Shown: positions 7,309 to 15,808 of the stretch, piece by piece
Layout of the letters: each line of letters opens with the position of its first letter
Position numbering within the stretch: the stretch's first letter is position 1
DNA from: a virus
DNA length: 55,980 nucleotides
Direction: 5' to 3' (one strand)
IMG/VR virus record: IMGVR_UViG_3300012936_002638
Coordinates: 1-55,980 of that record
The notes under the pieces: generated by a model
Database searches by the model: none
What the model saw: only the letters and a program-made list of their open reading frames with translations
Told to the model about the DNA's origin: nothing
Made by a program: the position numbers and the translations under genes

Positions 7309-7334
7309 GGGTCGCTTGCAGGCGACCTTTTTTT
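7309..7334 (+). terminator. strong intrinsic terminator
   Basis: GGTCGC (7310-7315) pairs with GCGACC (7322-7327) over a six-base loop and runs straight into seven T residues. It lies 30 bases after the beta-barrel gene stop and isolates that gene as its own transcription unit. Confidence 0.85.
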
Positions 7335-7351
7335 ATGGTAAATATATTACA

Positions 7352-7696
7352 ATGCTAACACATTTACGCAAATATATAGGTGCATATCTTTTGGCTATGG
7401 TTGCTTTGGCAATCTATCTTGATACACCTGATGACAGCTATCCAGTATGGCTATGGTGGATGATAGGTATAATAGTGTTATGGAAGACACCGCCTTTTAG
7501 TATTGGAGATTGGTTTTGGGGTAAGATAACAGATGTTTTATATCGTATAACTACTCCTTTAAGAAACTGGGTACAAACCTGGCCAGCATGGTTACGAGGT
7601 TTGTTTGCAATAATAACAATAATAGTATTAGAAGAATACGCCCTTTCTCCGCTAGGATATACAATATATCCATGGAGAATGGATTTCGGAGGATAA
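7352..7696 (+). CDS. integral membrane protein, function unknown
   Basis: A 114-residue protein with three hydrophobic helices (about residues 9-26, 33-48 and 86-101) and many Trp residues (WLWWMIG, WFWGK). The ATG at 7352 is chosen because an upstream in-frame TTG lies inside the terminator. It has no recognised family; small Trp-rich membrane proteins are common among phage accessory genes. Confidence 0.6.
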   Translation: MLTHLRKYIGAYLLAMVALAIYLDTPDDSYPVWLWWMIGIIVLWKTPPFSIGDWFWGKITDVLYRITTPLRNWVQTWPAWLRGLFAIITIIVLEEYALSPLGYTIYPWRMDFGG

Positions 7697-7698
7697 CA

Positions 7699-7941
7699 AT
7701 GAATAATGTAATAGAAACTAACTTTGGTAAAAAAGCTGATATAAATCGTATAGCAAACGGTTCAGCTTCAAATATAACTAAACAAGGATCGTTTTATATT
7801 TTTTCAATAAGGCTTAGTAATGAAGATATTAGAGAATATTCATTTACTAATCGTGATAGGGCTGTGTCAATGCGTAAAGTATTGATAGGACATTTAGAAC
7901 AAAAGTATATAAATGAAACAAAAAAGGCTATAGGAGCATAA
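7699..7941 (+). CDS. small basic protein, function unknown
   Basis: An 80-residue protein beginning MNNVIETNFGKKADINRI, with a central strand pair (SFYIFSIRLS) and a helical C-terminus. A ribosome site (GGAGG, 7689-7693) stands six bases before ATG 7699, deciding this start over an upstream in-frame codon inside the previous gene. The compact beta-then-helix layout could bind DNA or RNA, but no motif proves it. Confidence 0.55.
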   Translation: MNNVIETNFGKKADINRIANGSASNITKQGSFYIFSIRLSNEDIREYSFTNRDRAVSMRKVLIGHLEQKYINETKKAIGA

Positions 7942-8082
7942 ATGGAATCACAAGGCGATGTACAAGCAGGTATAGAATTTATATACCATATGCGAGAACA
8001 CTTGGTTGATGTAGGCGTAGCAACGGCATACTTATTTGTTTGCTATGGAATCTATCTACTAATGAAGAAATATATAAAGTGA
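7942..8082 (+). CDS. 46-residue single-pass membrane protein
   Basis: The frame begins with ATG directly after the upstream TAA and ends in a TGA that overlaps the next GTG start (GTGA). The N-terminal half is polar (MESQGDVQAGIEF). Residues 25-40 form a membrane helix, and the tail MKKYIK is basic. No family is recognised. Confidence 0.55.
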   Translation: MESQGDVQAGIEFIYHMREHLVDVGVATAYLFVCYGIYLLMKKYIK

Positions 8083-8324
8083 ACTGGAAACTGGCCGCAA
8101 TAAAAGCAACGGCAATCATAGTGCCAACTTATGCAGTAGCATTTGCTACAGAGAAAATGGTTTATACTATGCCTATGTTAGCGGCCGCCACAGTTTTTGT
8201 TACTGCACTAGATTTTGATAGTAGTTTCAAAAAAAAAGAGGACGACGACCACGTGATGAGCGAAGGATCGACGACGACGGAGGAATGGACGGGCTCGAAG
8301 GAAGTTGACATAGAGGGAGAATAA
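8079..8324 (+). CDS. two-helix membrane protein with acidic tail
   Basis: An 81-residue protein started by GTG overlapping the previous stop. Two membrane helices (about residues 5-22 and 28-43) are followed by FKKKEDDDH and a very acidic C-terminal tail. The coding DNA for this tail is unusually G-rich (GACGACGACC and similar) compared with the AT-rich surroundings. Function unknown. Confidence 0.5.
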   Translation: MNWKLAAIKATAIIVPTYAVAFATEKMVYTMPMLAAATVFVTALDFDSSFKKKEDDDHVMSEGSTTTEEWTGSKEVDIEGE

Positions 8325-8325
8325 T

Positions 8326-8805
8326 ATGTATGAATATAGAGCGACAGTACTAAAGGTAGTTGACGGTGATACCGTTGATGTAGACATTGATTTGGGCTTT
8401 GGTGTTGTTTTAACAGACGAACGTGTTAGGATTATGGGTATAGATACACCTGAGTCTCGAACACGAGATAAAGTAGAAGATTTATTTGGTGAAGCCGCAA
8501 AAGCAAGAGTAAAAGAGTTGCTTGGTGAAAAAGTAATTCTTAGAACTGAAATCAATAAAAATGGCGAAGACATGAAAGGCAAGTTTGGCCGAATCTTAGG
8601 TGACTTTCAAATCTATGATGGTAACAAAGATGCATGGAGAATGTTAACTGAAATCCTTATTGACGAAGGACATGCAGTAAAATACCATGGGCAAAACAAA
8701 GATGAAGTGCAAGAAGCACACATTGCCAATAGAGAACGCTTGTTAAATGAAGGAGTTATAAGTAAAGAAGCATATGATGCCGCAGTTGCAAAAATGGAAG
8801 GATAA
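8326..8805 (+). CDS. staphylococcal nuclease-like (thermonuclease) protein
   Basis: SNase-fold proteins cleave DNA or RNA with a Ca-dependent active site. The 159-residue protein shows VVDGDTVDVDID (Ca-binding Asp), RVRIMGIDTPESR (catalytic Arg and Asp) and a later GEAAKARVKELL helix. There is no signal peptide, so it acts in the cytoplasm. Phage members of this family are common and may degrade host nucleic acid; that role is inference. It is spaced two bases from the next gene. Confidence 0.88.
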   Translation: MYEYRATVLKVVDGDTVDVDIDLGFGVVLTDERVRIMGIDTPESRTRDKVEDLFGEAAKARVKELLGEKVILRTEINKNGEDMKGKFGRILGDFQIYDGNKDAWRMLTEILIDEGHAVKYHGQNKDEVQEAHIANRERLLNEGVISKEAYDAAVAKMEG

Positions 8806-8807
8806 AC

Positions 8808-9035
8808 ATGTCATTTAATACTAGACCTAGCACTATAAACGAAATAAATGGTTGGGTAAGTGCTAGACTTTCAAATGTACATAAGCAAATGGAGATAACT
8901 CCAGAAGACGATCCACTTTACGAATATCTTTTAGAAAGAAAACAATATTTAGAGAAATTTATTGAAGCAAGACAATCAATGATTGGTAAAACCTTACCAG
9001 AGAATCCACGTGACAAATGGAAGAAATGGAAATAA
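8808..9035 (+). CDS. 75-residue helical protein, function unknown
   Basis: A charged, mostly helical protein (EYLLERKQYLEKFIEARQ) ending in a Lys/Trp-rich tail, DKWKKWK. It follows the nuclease gene by two bases and is the last gene before a promoter. The basic tail would suit nucleic-acid binding, which is speculative. Confidence 0.55.
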   Translation: MSFNTRPSTINEINGWVSARLSNVHKQMEITPEDDPLYEYLLERKQYLEKFIEARQSMIGKTLPENPRDKWKKWK

Positions 9036-9039
9036 AAGG

Positions 9040-9068
9040 TTGACTTAGATAAAAACTTGCGTTATTGT
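9040..9068 (+). promoter_or_regulatory. sigma70-type promoter
   Basis: TTGACT (9040-9045), 17-base spacer, TATTGT (9063-9068), in the gap before the gene at 9102. It matches the layout of the other gap promoters in this window and argues against an in-frame start upstream of 9102. Confidence 0.65.
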
Positions 9069-9101
9069 AGTAATAGTACTAACTTACTACGGAGCAAAAG
9101 T

Positions 9102-9491
9102 ATGTCGATGCATTTGGTAGGTCCTTATATGACCACAACTAACTACAATCGCAAGCAGAAGAAATCTAAGAGCAAGAAACTACAAAAAGCCCAAACTGAA
9201 CACGACCAGTGGTTGCGTAAGATGGGTGCTCATCCTGATCAGCTTGCTAAGAAGAAAGAAAAGAATGCTAACATTTCTATTTTATCTCATCCTGATTATA
9301 GCACTAATAGGACAGGTCTTCCTACTAGCGATATTGTACCAGGAGGAAGCACCGCCCCCAAAGAAAGACAGATTTACTCTGGCGAGAGAACACTATTGGG
9401 AGTCGCGGTAATGCACAAGAGCAACATGGTTCCTGTGTTTGCAGACAAGAAAGAAGATGCTATTGATATAGCACAAATGCGTAGAAACTAA
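9102..9491 (+). CDS. basic phage protein, function unknown
   Basis: A 129-residue protein beginning MSMHLVGPYMTTTNYN, then a Lys-rich helix and a helix containing HDQWLRKMGAHP, with a less ordered C-terminal half. The start is set by the ribosome site CGGAG (9090-9094) and by the promoter just upstream. Similar short proteins opening with an HLVGP-like phrase and a basic helix are, from memory, widespread in marine T4-like phages, but no function is known to me. Confidence 0.65.
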   Translation: MSMHLVGPYMTTTNYNRKQKKSKSKKLQKAQTEHDQWLRKMGAHPDQLAKKKEKNANISILSHPDYSTNRTGLPTSDIVPGGSTAPKERQIYSGERTLLGVAVMHKSNMVPVFADKKEDAIDIAQMRRN

Positions 9492-9544
9492 TATACATAT
9501 AAAATTCATTAATAATCAACTTAAATAAAGTATGAGGCTGAGTT

Positions 9545-10066
9545 ATGAAGAAGGTAATATTAATAATCACTGCGGTTATGATGACCGCATCATCAACTAC
9601 GTTTGCACAGAATCAAGCACAATATCAATCAAAGATATTTTTTGATCCTACAGTGCAACCTGAGGAATACTGTCTCGCTCTTAACACATATTATGAAACG
9701 AGAAGCAGTAACCTTGCTGACAAGGCTGCCGTAGCAGATGTAGTATTGAATAGGGTAAGAGATAGGCGTTACCCTAACACTATTTGCGAAGTAGTAAAGC
9801 AAGGTCCAGTCAATAGCAAAGGCATGCCTAAAAGACATAGGTGCCAGTTTAGTTGGTATTGTGACGGAAAGTCAGACATGCCAAAAAATGTAGAAAGGTG
9901 GCTTGAAGCCCAATCTATTGCTTATAACATTTTATATCATAAAAAGTATCGTGGTATTACAGAGGGTGCAACCCATTACCACGCAACGTATGTCAGTCCA
10001 AGATGGACAAAAGATATGAATTTGATAGGTAGAATAGGAGCTCATATATACTATCGTTGGGATTAA
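9545..10066 (+). CDS. secreted cell-wall hydrolase, SleB/CwlJ type
   Basis: Peptidoglycan hydrolase, likely the phage lysin. A Sec signal peptide (residues 1-21, TTFA-Q) is followed by a Hydrolase_2 domain. The catalytic Glu is in YYETRS, then DVVLNRV, QFSWYCDGK, and the C-terminal GATHYHATYVSP and IGAHIYYRW. The 173-residue length is normal. The signal peptide means it can reach the periplasm through Sec without a holin. A large coiled-coil membrane protein gene follows within four bases. Confidence 0.88.
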   Translation: MKKVILIITAVMMTASSTTFAQNQAQYQSKIFFDPTVQPEEYCLALNTYYETRSSNLADKAAVADVVLNRVRDRRYPNTICEVVKQGPVNSKGMPKRHRCQFSWYCDGKSDMPKNVERWLEAQSIAYNILYHKKYRGITEGATHYHATYVSPRWTKDMNLIGRIGAHIYYRWD

Positions 10067-10069
10067 TAG

Positions 10070-12307
10070 GTGCGTATATATACGGCCGTAGGGATCAGGT
10101 TAAATAATATAATGATATTTGGAATCTTGGTTATGATTACGGCGCTTTCGATAAGCGCCGTTGCTATCTATTACTCGGTAAGCGGGCTTGTGGCTATTTT
10201 TGCCGCGGCCGCATTGCCTATCATCATAATGGGTGGCGCACTAGAAATAGGTAAACTAGTTACGGCTGTATGGCTACACTGGTATTGGAAAGAAGCTAAG
10301 TGGTGGCTGAAATGGTATTTGACTATTGCAGTTTTAGTTCTAATGTTTATTACCAGTATGGGTATTTTTGGCTTTTTAAGTAAAGCTCACATAGAACAAA
10401 CATCAGCGGCCGAAGAAGGTATAGCACAAATAGAACGTATTGACGAAGAAGTTATACGTCAAGAAAGTTTAATATCAAGAGCCGAACTACGGATAGAAGA
10501 AGCTGAAGCCAGTGTGGGCAAAGGCAACGATGCTATCCAACAACAGATTGATAAAGAACAACAAAGAATAGATACTGCCTACACTCGTATTGAGCCTGCT
10601 ATTGCAGAACAGAATCAAATCATACAAACTCAACTAGGATCACTCGAAGATAAAGTTGCAGTCTATGAAGAAGAGATAACAAGTTTGGATAGCGAACTAG
10701 AGCGTCTAAAAAGTTTGATTGAACAATACAGGAAAGAAATAGAAAGCACAAGTGTTGCAAGTATAGAACAACAAGTACAGCCATATAAAGATCAAATAGC
10801 ACAACTTGACATAGACTTAGAACGTATTAACACACAAGCAAATGACTACGAACAAAGGATAGTTGGTTTACAAATAGATACTAGTGCTATTGAAGTAATA
10901 AAAACACGAATAGCCGCTATTGAAGAAAATATTGTTGTGACTACTAACAAGTTACAAAGTACAGAACGTGCTAAGATACAAGAAGGACAAGCAGTCATTG
11001 GTGTAACTAGTGACGGATTGTTTGGAGGCAATACACGAAGGGCTTTAGCAACATGGGTAGAAGCTCAACAAGAACGTATTGCTCAACTACAAGCACAAGA
11101 AACAGATTTAAGAACACAAGCACAAGCAACACTTGATGCTGAGCGAACACGTTTAACAGATGTTGTTAAAGATTTACGTGGCACACAGACAGATAATATC
11201 AATCAACGTAAGCAAAGTTTACTAGATGCAATAGATAGTATACGAGCAGGTGCAGTTGACGAAGCAAAGACACAGAGAGCCGATATACAAAGAAAGATTG
11301 ATACAGTCTTAGATACAGACATTCCTGCTAACAGGGACGCAAGGCAATCCGCTCAGGATGCAATCACTGTCTTGCGTCAAGCAGACGACCCAAGAATCAA
11401 CGCCGCACGACAAACCATTAAGGATTTACGTGCAGGTGCTGATTCACAGATTTCAGCAAGCAATAATCTTATACAAAAACTTCGTGAAAGTTTAACTGTG
11501 GGTAAAGATGATTCAGTTGAAAAAATAGTTGCTGATCAGCAAACTAAAATAGTAACTGCCAACAATACTATTGATTCTTTGACAGAAGAAAAGTATGCGT
11601 TGCAAGCAGAATATAGAAAATTAGAAGCAGAAGTAGGACCGATAAAATATCTTGCTGAATTTATATATGGAGAAACAGACCAAGATATACTCGAAGAGGC
11701 TGTGAGGTGGGTAATCATTACAATAATATTTGTTTTTGATCCTCTAGCAGTTCTACTTCTAATAGCCAGCCAAGCTACATTTGACATGCGTAGGAAAGAC
11801 CGCGAAGATCCTTTCGATTGGAAATCCTATGAGCGAGCAAGGGCACAAATGATAGTTGATAATCCTGGCGTTGAGGAGAATAACAATGACAATGAGAGCG
11901 ATGATAATATCGATGATGAACCTGCACAATCCGGAGATAGCGACCAAGAAGGACCTGATGAGGCCCCCGCCTCCGTCGATACCGCAGAAGATGAAGACAC
12001 CAAGCCAAATGCCTGGTTGCCTGACTCAACTGGAACCGGACCTGAAGGAGGAAGCACTACCAATAAACTTTCTCCTGAACAAACAAGACAACGACAGGAT
12101 TACTTAGAAGAACGTGAAACAGAGCAAGTGTATCGTGAACAAAAACAAAACTGGAAAAATGATAATCCAGAAGATACACTTAAAAGACACAAAGAGGCAT
12201 ATATAATGGGTAAGATTGATGAACTTCCGTGGGATGGATACTCACAGAATAGTGAACAATCAGATAACACAATATGGCAACGTTTAAAAGATAATGACAA
12301 AGATTAA
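10070..12307 (+). CDS. large membrane-anchored coiled-coil protein
   Basis: A 745-residue protein that starts with GTG (an ATG at codon 15 is an alternative). Three to four N-terminal membrane helices lie in about residues 15-110. A coiled-coil of about 380 residues rich in Gln, Glu and Arg follows. It is interrupted near residue 310 by GVTSDGLFGGNTRRAL, which resembles a peptidoglycan-binding-domain turn. A further membrane segment (VIITIIFVFDPLAVLLL) and an acidic tail of about 150 residues complete it. The layout suggests an envelope-spanning scaffold. Similar proteins occur, from memory, in other marine myoviruses. Its coupling to the lysin gene hints at a lysis or envelope role. Confidence 0.7.
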   Translation: MRIYTAVGIRLNNIMIFGILVMITALSISAVAIYYSVSGLVAIFAAAALPIIIMGGALEIGKLVTAVWLHWYWKEAKWWLKWYLTIAVLVLMFITSMGIFGFLSKAHIEQTSAAEEGIAQIERIDEEVIRQESLISRAELRIEEAEASVGKGNDAIQQQIDKEQQRIDTAYTRIEPAIAEQNQIIQTQLGSLEDKVAVYEEEITSLDSELERLKSLIEQYRKEIESTSVASIEQQVQPYKDQIAQLDIDLERINTQANDYEQRIVGLQIDTSAIEVIKTRIAAIEENIVVTTNKLQSTERAKIQEGQAVIGVTSDGLFGGNTRRALATWVEAQQERIAQLQAQETDLRTQAQATLDAERTRLTDVVKDLRGTQTDNINQRKQSLLDAIDSIRAGAVDEAKTQRADIQRKIDTVLDTDIPANRDARQSAQDAITVLRQADDPRINAARQTIKDLRAGADSQISASNNLIQKLRESLTVGKDDSVEKIVADQQTKIVTANNTIDSLTEEKYALQAEYRKLEAEVGPIKYLAEFIYGETDQDILEEAVRWVIITIIFVFDPLAVLLLIASQATFDMRRKDREDPFDWKSYERARAQMIVDNPGVEENNNDNESDDNIDDEPAQSGDSDQEGPDEAPASVDTAEDEDTKPNAWLPDSTGTGPEGGSTTNKLSPEQTRQRQDYLEERETEQVYREQKQNWKNDNPEDTLKRHKEAYIMGKIDELPWDGYSQNSEQSDNTIWQRLKDNDKD

Positions 12308-12680
12308 TATTATTACACCACCAGATGTAGTACACAATCAATCGACTAGTTTTTTTCTAATACAACCTAGTGTAGATGTAAGAGATCAGTTTCAAAACCT
12401 AATGGCAAAGTTTGAAAAACCATTCAATGTGTATCTTTATGATCCACAAACTGAAGATGACTTAGCTTACGATTGGGTATTGAATATATCAAAAATGGTT
12501 GATTTTGTTATTTTAGATGTAGACCAATGTGAACCTATTATGCGTAACCTTTGTAGTTATTTAATTAGTTTACCGAACACTTTTTACTTGACAAACGACG
12601 AACAAACACCGTATAATATGCTTAGTGTCAATAGGATATTTAATCTTGATTGGCTGTATGAAAAACTAAAAGAGGAATAA
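12294..12680 (+). CDS. phage protein, possible nucleotide-binding alpha/beta fold
   Basis: A 128-residue protein that overlaps the previous gene by 14 bases. Alternating strands and helices (INIITPPDVV, NVYLYDP, VDFVILDVDQCE, TFYLTNDEQ) suggest a small Rossmann-like fold, similar in outline to nucleoside deoxyribosyltransferase or TIR-type folds. No catalytic motif can be named. Confidence 0.55.
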   Translation: MTKINIITPPDVVHNQSTSFFLIQPSVDVRDQFQNLMAKFEKPFNVYLYDPQTEDDLAYDWVLNISKMVDFVILDVDQCEPIMRNLCSYLISLPNTFYLTNDEQTPYNMLSVNRIFNLDWLYEKLKEE

Positions 12681-12926
12681 ATGGCCAGAAACAACTACCG
12701 ACACGACCAAGACGTCTTTGTAGGCGGATTGCGTGTAGAAGTAAAGAATAACGACTTAGGCAAAGCAATGCGTAAGTTTAAGAAAAAAGTTGCAGAAGAT
12801 GGCATTCTTCAAGAACTTCGTAAACGTGAATACTTTGAAAGTAAAGGCACTAAACGTAGACTTGAGAAGCAAGCCGCTATTAGACGTTGGAAGAAAAAAA
12901 GGGCTAAAGAACAGGATAACTGGTAA
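12681..12926 (+). CDS. rpsU: ribosomal protein bS21
   Basis: bS21 sits near the 3' end of 16S rRNA in the small subunit and aids mRNA selection. The 81-residue protein has the family pattern: a beta strand [10 protein letters not shown], a helix with [13 protein letters not shown], then [11 protein letters not shown] followed by a very basic helix ending KKKRAKEQ. The N-terminus is extended by about 14 residues compared with E. coli. It is one of the few ribosomal proteins known to be virus-encoded, and reported cases include marine phages. It may bias initiation toward viral mRNA. Confidence 0.87.
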   Translation: MARNNYRHDQDVFVGGLRVEVKNNDLGKAMRKFKKKVAEDGILQELRKREYFESKGTKRRLEKQAAIRRWKKKRAKEQDNW

Positions 12927-14095
12927 TGCGTATAGAAGAAGACATCAAGTTAGATTACAAAGATGTGCTTATACGGCCTAAGCGGAGTACATTACAAAGC
13001 CGCAAACAAGTTCGTTTAACTAGAAAATTCACATACAGGAACTATAGACCTTATGAAGAAATAGCTATCAAAACGCACCACTACGAAGGCATTCCTATTA
13101 TGGCAAGTAATATGGATGGTGTCGGTACGTTTGATATAGCAGATAAACTTGCTGAAGCTGACATATTTACTTGCTTGGTTAAAACCTATAGTGTAGATGA
13201 GTTAGTTGCATACTTTCAAGAAAACATGCCAGAACGTACAAACAATGTTGCTATGAGCATTGGTGCTGGCGAAGCAGATTATGAAAAACTAAGAATGGTA
13301 TGTGAAACAGTTGGTAAAAAATTAAAATACGTGTGCATGGATATTGCAAATGGTTACAGTGATCATTTTGCAGATAGAGTACGCAAAGTTCGTCACAGTT
13401 TTCCACAGTTAGTTATTATTGCTGGAAACGTTGTTACTAGAGAAATGACAGAGGAGTTGATACTTGCAGGAGCAGACATCGTCAAAGTCGGAATCGGACC
13501 AGGGTCTGTTTGTACGACTCGCATACAAACTGGGGTGGGCTATCCCCAACTTAGTTCGGTTATTGAGTGTGCCGATGCGGCGCATGGACTTGGAGGACAT
13601 ATTATTGCTGACGGGGGTTGTAATAATCCTGGTGATGTGGCTAAGGCTTTCGCAGGAGGTGCCGATTTTGTAATGCTTGGAGGTATGCTTGCTGGACACG
13701 ACGAAGGTGGCGGAGATATTATAACAAAATATTACAAAACTGGAGAATGGGTCAAAGAAGAGCAACAAGCCGCAAAAGGCGGACCTATTAGTATAAGTTG
13801 GAAAGACGGAATAGAACAGAAGAAGTTTGTACAGTTTTACGGAATGAGTAGCGAAAGTGCAAACGATAAACATTTTGGTGGACTTAAAGATTATCGTTCA
13901 TCAGAAGGACGCACAGTGCTTGTGCCTTATAGAGGACCTGTAGCTAGAACAGTACAGGAAATACTAGGAGGTGTGCGTAGTACTTGCACTTATGTAGGTG
14001 CAATGAAACTCAAGCAACTTAGTAAGTGTGCAACATTTATTCGTTGTACACAGACCCATAACTCGGTTTATGAAGGATCGACAATTGGTAAATAA
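12926..14095 (+). CDS. guaC: GMP reductase (IMPDH/GMPR family)
   Basis: Converts GMP to IMP with NADPH, allowing recycling of host guanine nucleotides. The N-terminus [17 protein letters not shown] matches GuaC, and [10 protein letters not shown] follows. The catalytic loop [11 protein letters not shown] holds the active-site Cys; [11 protein letters not shown] and MLGGMLAGH form the phosphate site. It lacks the CBS domains of IMP dehydrogenases. At 389 residues it is longer than E. coli GuaC (347). The start overlaps the bS21 stop by one base (TAATG). Confidence 0.9.
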   Translation: MRIEEDIKLDYKDVLIRPKRSTLQSRKQVRLTRKFTYRNYRPYEEIAIKTHHYEGIPIMASNMDGVGTFDIADKLAEADIFTCLVKTYSVDELVAYFQENMPERTNNVAMSIGAGEADYEKLRMVCETVGKKLKYVCMDIANGYSDHFADRVRKVRHSFPQLVIIAGNVVTREMTEELILAGADIVKVGIGPGSVCTTRIQTGVGYPQLSSVIECADAAHGLGGHIIADGGCNNPGDVAKAFAGGADFVMLGGMLAGHDEGGGDIITKYYKTGEWVKEEQQAAKGGPISISWKDGIEQKKFVQFYGMSSESANDKHFGGLKDYRSSEGRTVLVPYRGPVARTVQEILGGVRSTCTYVGAMKLKQLSKCATFIRCTQTHNSVYEGSTIGK

Positions 14096-14099
14096 CTAT

Positions 14100-14119
14100 G
14101 AGCGCCGGAAGGGCTCTTT
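14100..14119 (+). terminator. weak hairpin after GMP reductase gene
   Basis: GAGC (14100-14103) can pair with GCTC (14113-14116), with an inner CC/GG and a GGAA-type loop, followed by TTT. It is a short stem with a short T-run, so partial termination or mRNA end protection is as likely as full termination. Confidence 0.35.
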
Positions 14120-14149
14120 AACATATCTTGCTTATAAAGGAGAAATGAA

Positions 14150-14599
14150 ATGACAAGATTTACAACACTAGACTTACCCCATCTACACAGACAAACTATA
14201 GGATTCGATAGAATGTTCGATGCACTAGAGGCTACATTCGCTAATAGTCCTAAGTCACAAGGGTATCCACCATATAACGTTGTGCAGGAAAATGATGATG
14301 AGTATACTATCTCATTAGCAGTTGCTGGTTTCACAATGGCAGACTTGGATATCACTGTAGAAAAAAATGTACTAACCGTAGTAGGCAAATCACCAGATGA
14401 ACCAGAAGATAAAAACTATCTACACAAAGGCATCGGTGGTAGAAACTTTACAAGAGAGTTCACATTAGCTGAACATATTGAAGTTACTGGTGCTGACTTA
14501 GAAAACGGTATGTTACATATTAACTTAGTACGTGACATTCCAGAAGCACAGAAACCAAAGAAAATTGGTATCCGTGAAGTTGGAACTATCGAAGGCTAA
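14150..14599 (+). CDS. small heat shock protein, Hsp20 family
   Basis: Holdase chaperone with an alpha-crystallin domain. The 149-residue protein has NVVQENDDEYTISLAVAGF, ADLDITVEKNVLTVVG, a GIGGRNFTREFTL strand pair and a C-terminal I-x-I-like element (KKIGIREVG). Length and layout match bacterial IbpA-type proteins and the Hsp20 of T4-like marine phages, where it may help virion folding. AAAGGAG (14137-14143) gives a good ribosome site. Confidence 0.93.
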   Translation: MTRFTTLDLPHLHRQTIGFDRMFDALEATFANSPKSQGYPPYNVVQENDDEYTISLAVAGFTMADLDITVEKNVLTVVGKSPDEPEDKNYLHKGIGGRNFTREFTLAEHIEVTGADLENGMLHINLVRDIPEAQKPKKIGIREVGTIEG

Positions 14600-14607
14600 A
14601 AAGTCTA

Positions 14608-14643
14608 GGAGGGTAAGTTATGTTATTTCATTGTTTACCCTCC
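14608..14643 (+). promoter_or_regulatory. perfect 9-bp hairpin in the hsp20-clpS leader
   Basis: GGAGGGTAA (14608-14616) is fully complementary to TTACCCTCC (14635-14643), with 18 bases between. The 5' arm is a strong Shine-Dalgarno sequence and an ATG (14620) sits in the loop. No T-run follows, so it is not a standard terminator. It could hide the ribosome site for a longer ClpS form, stabilise the mRNA, or mark a processing site. Confidence 0.5.
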
Positions 14644-14664
14644 AATGATAAAGGAATGTTAAAA

Positions 14665-14964
14665 ATGACAGTAGATGTAGTATTAGATGAAAAGATCAGT
14701 ATAGATCTTAAAGAACCAAAAAAATACAAAGTTATTTTCCTTAATGACGACAGTACACCTATGGAGTTTGTTATTGAGGTATTGACAAAAATATTTAAAC
14801 ACAATGTTGAAACGGCAACGAATCTAACAATGAAAATACATGAAGAAGGTAGCGGCATTGTTGGAATCTATACTCATGAGATTGCAGAAATGAAAGCAAC
14901 AGAAACTGTTAGTCTTGCCCGTAATCACGGTTTTCAACTACAGATAAAGTTAGAGGAAGAATGA
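14665..14964 (+). CDS. clpS: ClpS, N-end-rule adaptor for ClpAP
   Basis: ClpS delivers N-degron substrates to ClpA-ClpP. The core YKVIFLNDDSTPMEFV, FKHN, a helix ending in THEIAEMKA and a final FQLQIKLEEE match the family. ATG 14665 is preferred because AAGGA lies about ten bases upstream. In-frame ATGs at 14656 and at 14620 (in the hairpin loop) would extend the N-terminus by 3 or 15 residues. The window also encodes ClpP (36734), so the virus supplies two parts of the host Clp system. Confidence 0.9.
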   Translation: MTVDVVLDEKISIDLKEPKKYKVIFLNDDSTPMEFVIEVLTKIFKHNVETATNLTMKIHEEGSGIVGIYTHEIAEMKATETVSLARNHGFQLQIKLEEE

Positions 14965-15278
14965 TAGTTTTCATCATCGGTTACTTAATAATGTTTTTTA
15001 ATGAAGGCTTTGTGATTATGCGTCACGTAAGTCCTTGGTTTGCTACAAAACGCAAACAGTTACATAATAAATTTGGAAGAGAAAGAGTAAAACGTATTCA
15101 CGGACTCACTGATTGGACATGGATTATTTTACTTGCAATAGGAATATATTTAGATTTAGAAAACTGGAAAGTGTATGCAGTTATTGTATTTGCTTTTTGG
15201 ATCGTAGTAGCAGTAGGAGTTTATCTTCCTATGCTATATAGAAAAATAAGACAACAACCAACAGGATATGTAAAATGA
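14961..15278 (+). CDS. integral membrane protein, function unknown
   Basis: A 105-residue protein with three membrane helices (about residues 1-18, 50-65 and 70-90) separated by a basic loop (KRKQLHNKFGRERVKR). It overlaps ClpS and the heme oxygenase gene by four bases each. The tight coupling to heme oxygenase suggests a linked membrane role, which is not shown by any motif. Confidence 0.6.
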   Translation: MIVFIIGYLIMFFNEGFVIMRHVSPWFATKRKQLHNKFGRERVKRIHGLTDWTWIILLAIGIYLDLENWKVYAVIVFAFWIVVAVGVYLPMLYRKIRQQPTGYVK

Positions 15279-15808
15279 GCAAACTTAAAGAACTTACATG
15301 GGAAAACCATCAAAAAGCAGAACGCAAAGTTATTGCAAGAAAACTGCTTAAAGGAATGGAACCAAGAGAATATCATAGATTTTTATACAACCAATATGTG
15401 CAATATGCGGCTTTAGAAAGTTTTGCACAAGATAGAGGCATACTTGAAGGTATAGAAGATATTTGTAGAGCACCAGGCTTTAGAGCAGACATGGAAGAAC
15501 TTGAAACAGAACATAGCATTGAGCGTGAGCCAGAAATGTTATGCGATGTAGTGCCTGACTATGTACGTTATGTAAGCACCCTTGATGATGAAGGATTGCT
15601 ATCACATATCTACGTAAGACACTTTGGTGAGTTACATGGTGGACAAATGATTAAGAAACGTGCGCCTGGTAGTGGTACATGTTATGATTTCAATAACCCA
15701 GAAAAACTTATTAGTGATGTGCGTGAAAGATTACATGATGGAATGGCACCTGAAGCTAATACATGTTTTGAATATGCAATGAAACTTTTTGAGGAGTTAG
15801 AGCAATGA
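15275..15808 (+). CDS. ho1: heme oxygenase
   Basis: Opens heme to biliverdin, CO and iron. The 177-residue all-helical protein has the proximal His near residue 12 in ENHQKAER and a distal helix YVRHFGELHGGQM, corresponding to the Y-x-R-x-x-G-D-L-x-G-G-Q signature of bacterial and cyanophage enzymes. It is shorter than cyanobacterial HO1 (about 240). In non-photosynthetic hosts it could release iron or alter heme-dependent respiration; that role is inference. Confidence 0.85.
   Translation: MSKLKELTWENHQKAERKVIARKLLKGMEPREYHRFLYNQYVQYAALESFAQDRGILEGIEDICRAPGFRADMEELETEHSIEREPEMLCDVVPDYVRYVSTLDDEGLLSHIYVRHFGELHGGQMIKKRAPGSGTCYDFNNPEKLISDVRERLHDGMAPEANTCFEYAMKLFEELEQ

Noticed and set aside
13409-13873. 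154-residue open frame antisense to GMP reductase
   Set aside because: The sense gene has complete GuaC motifs; the antisense frame has no recognisable domain or translation signal.
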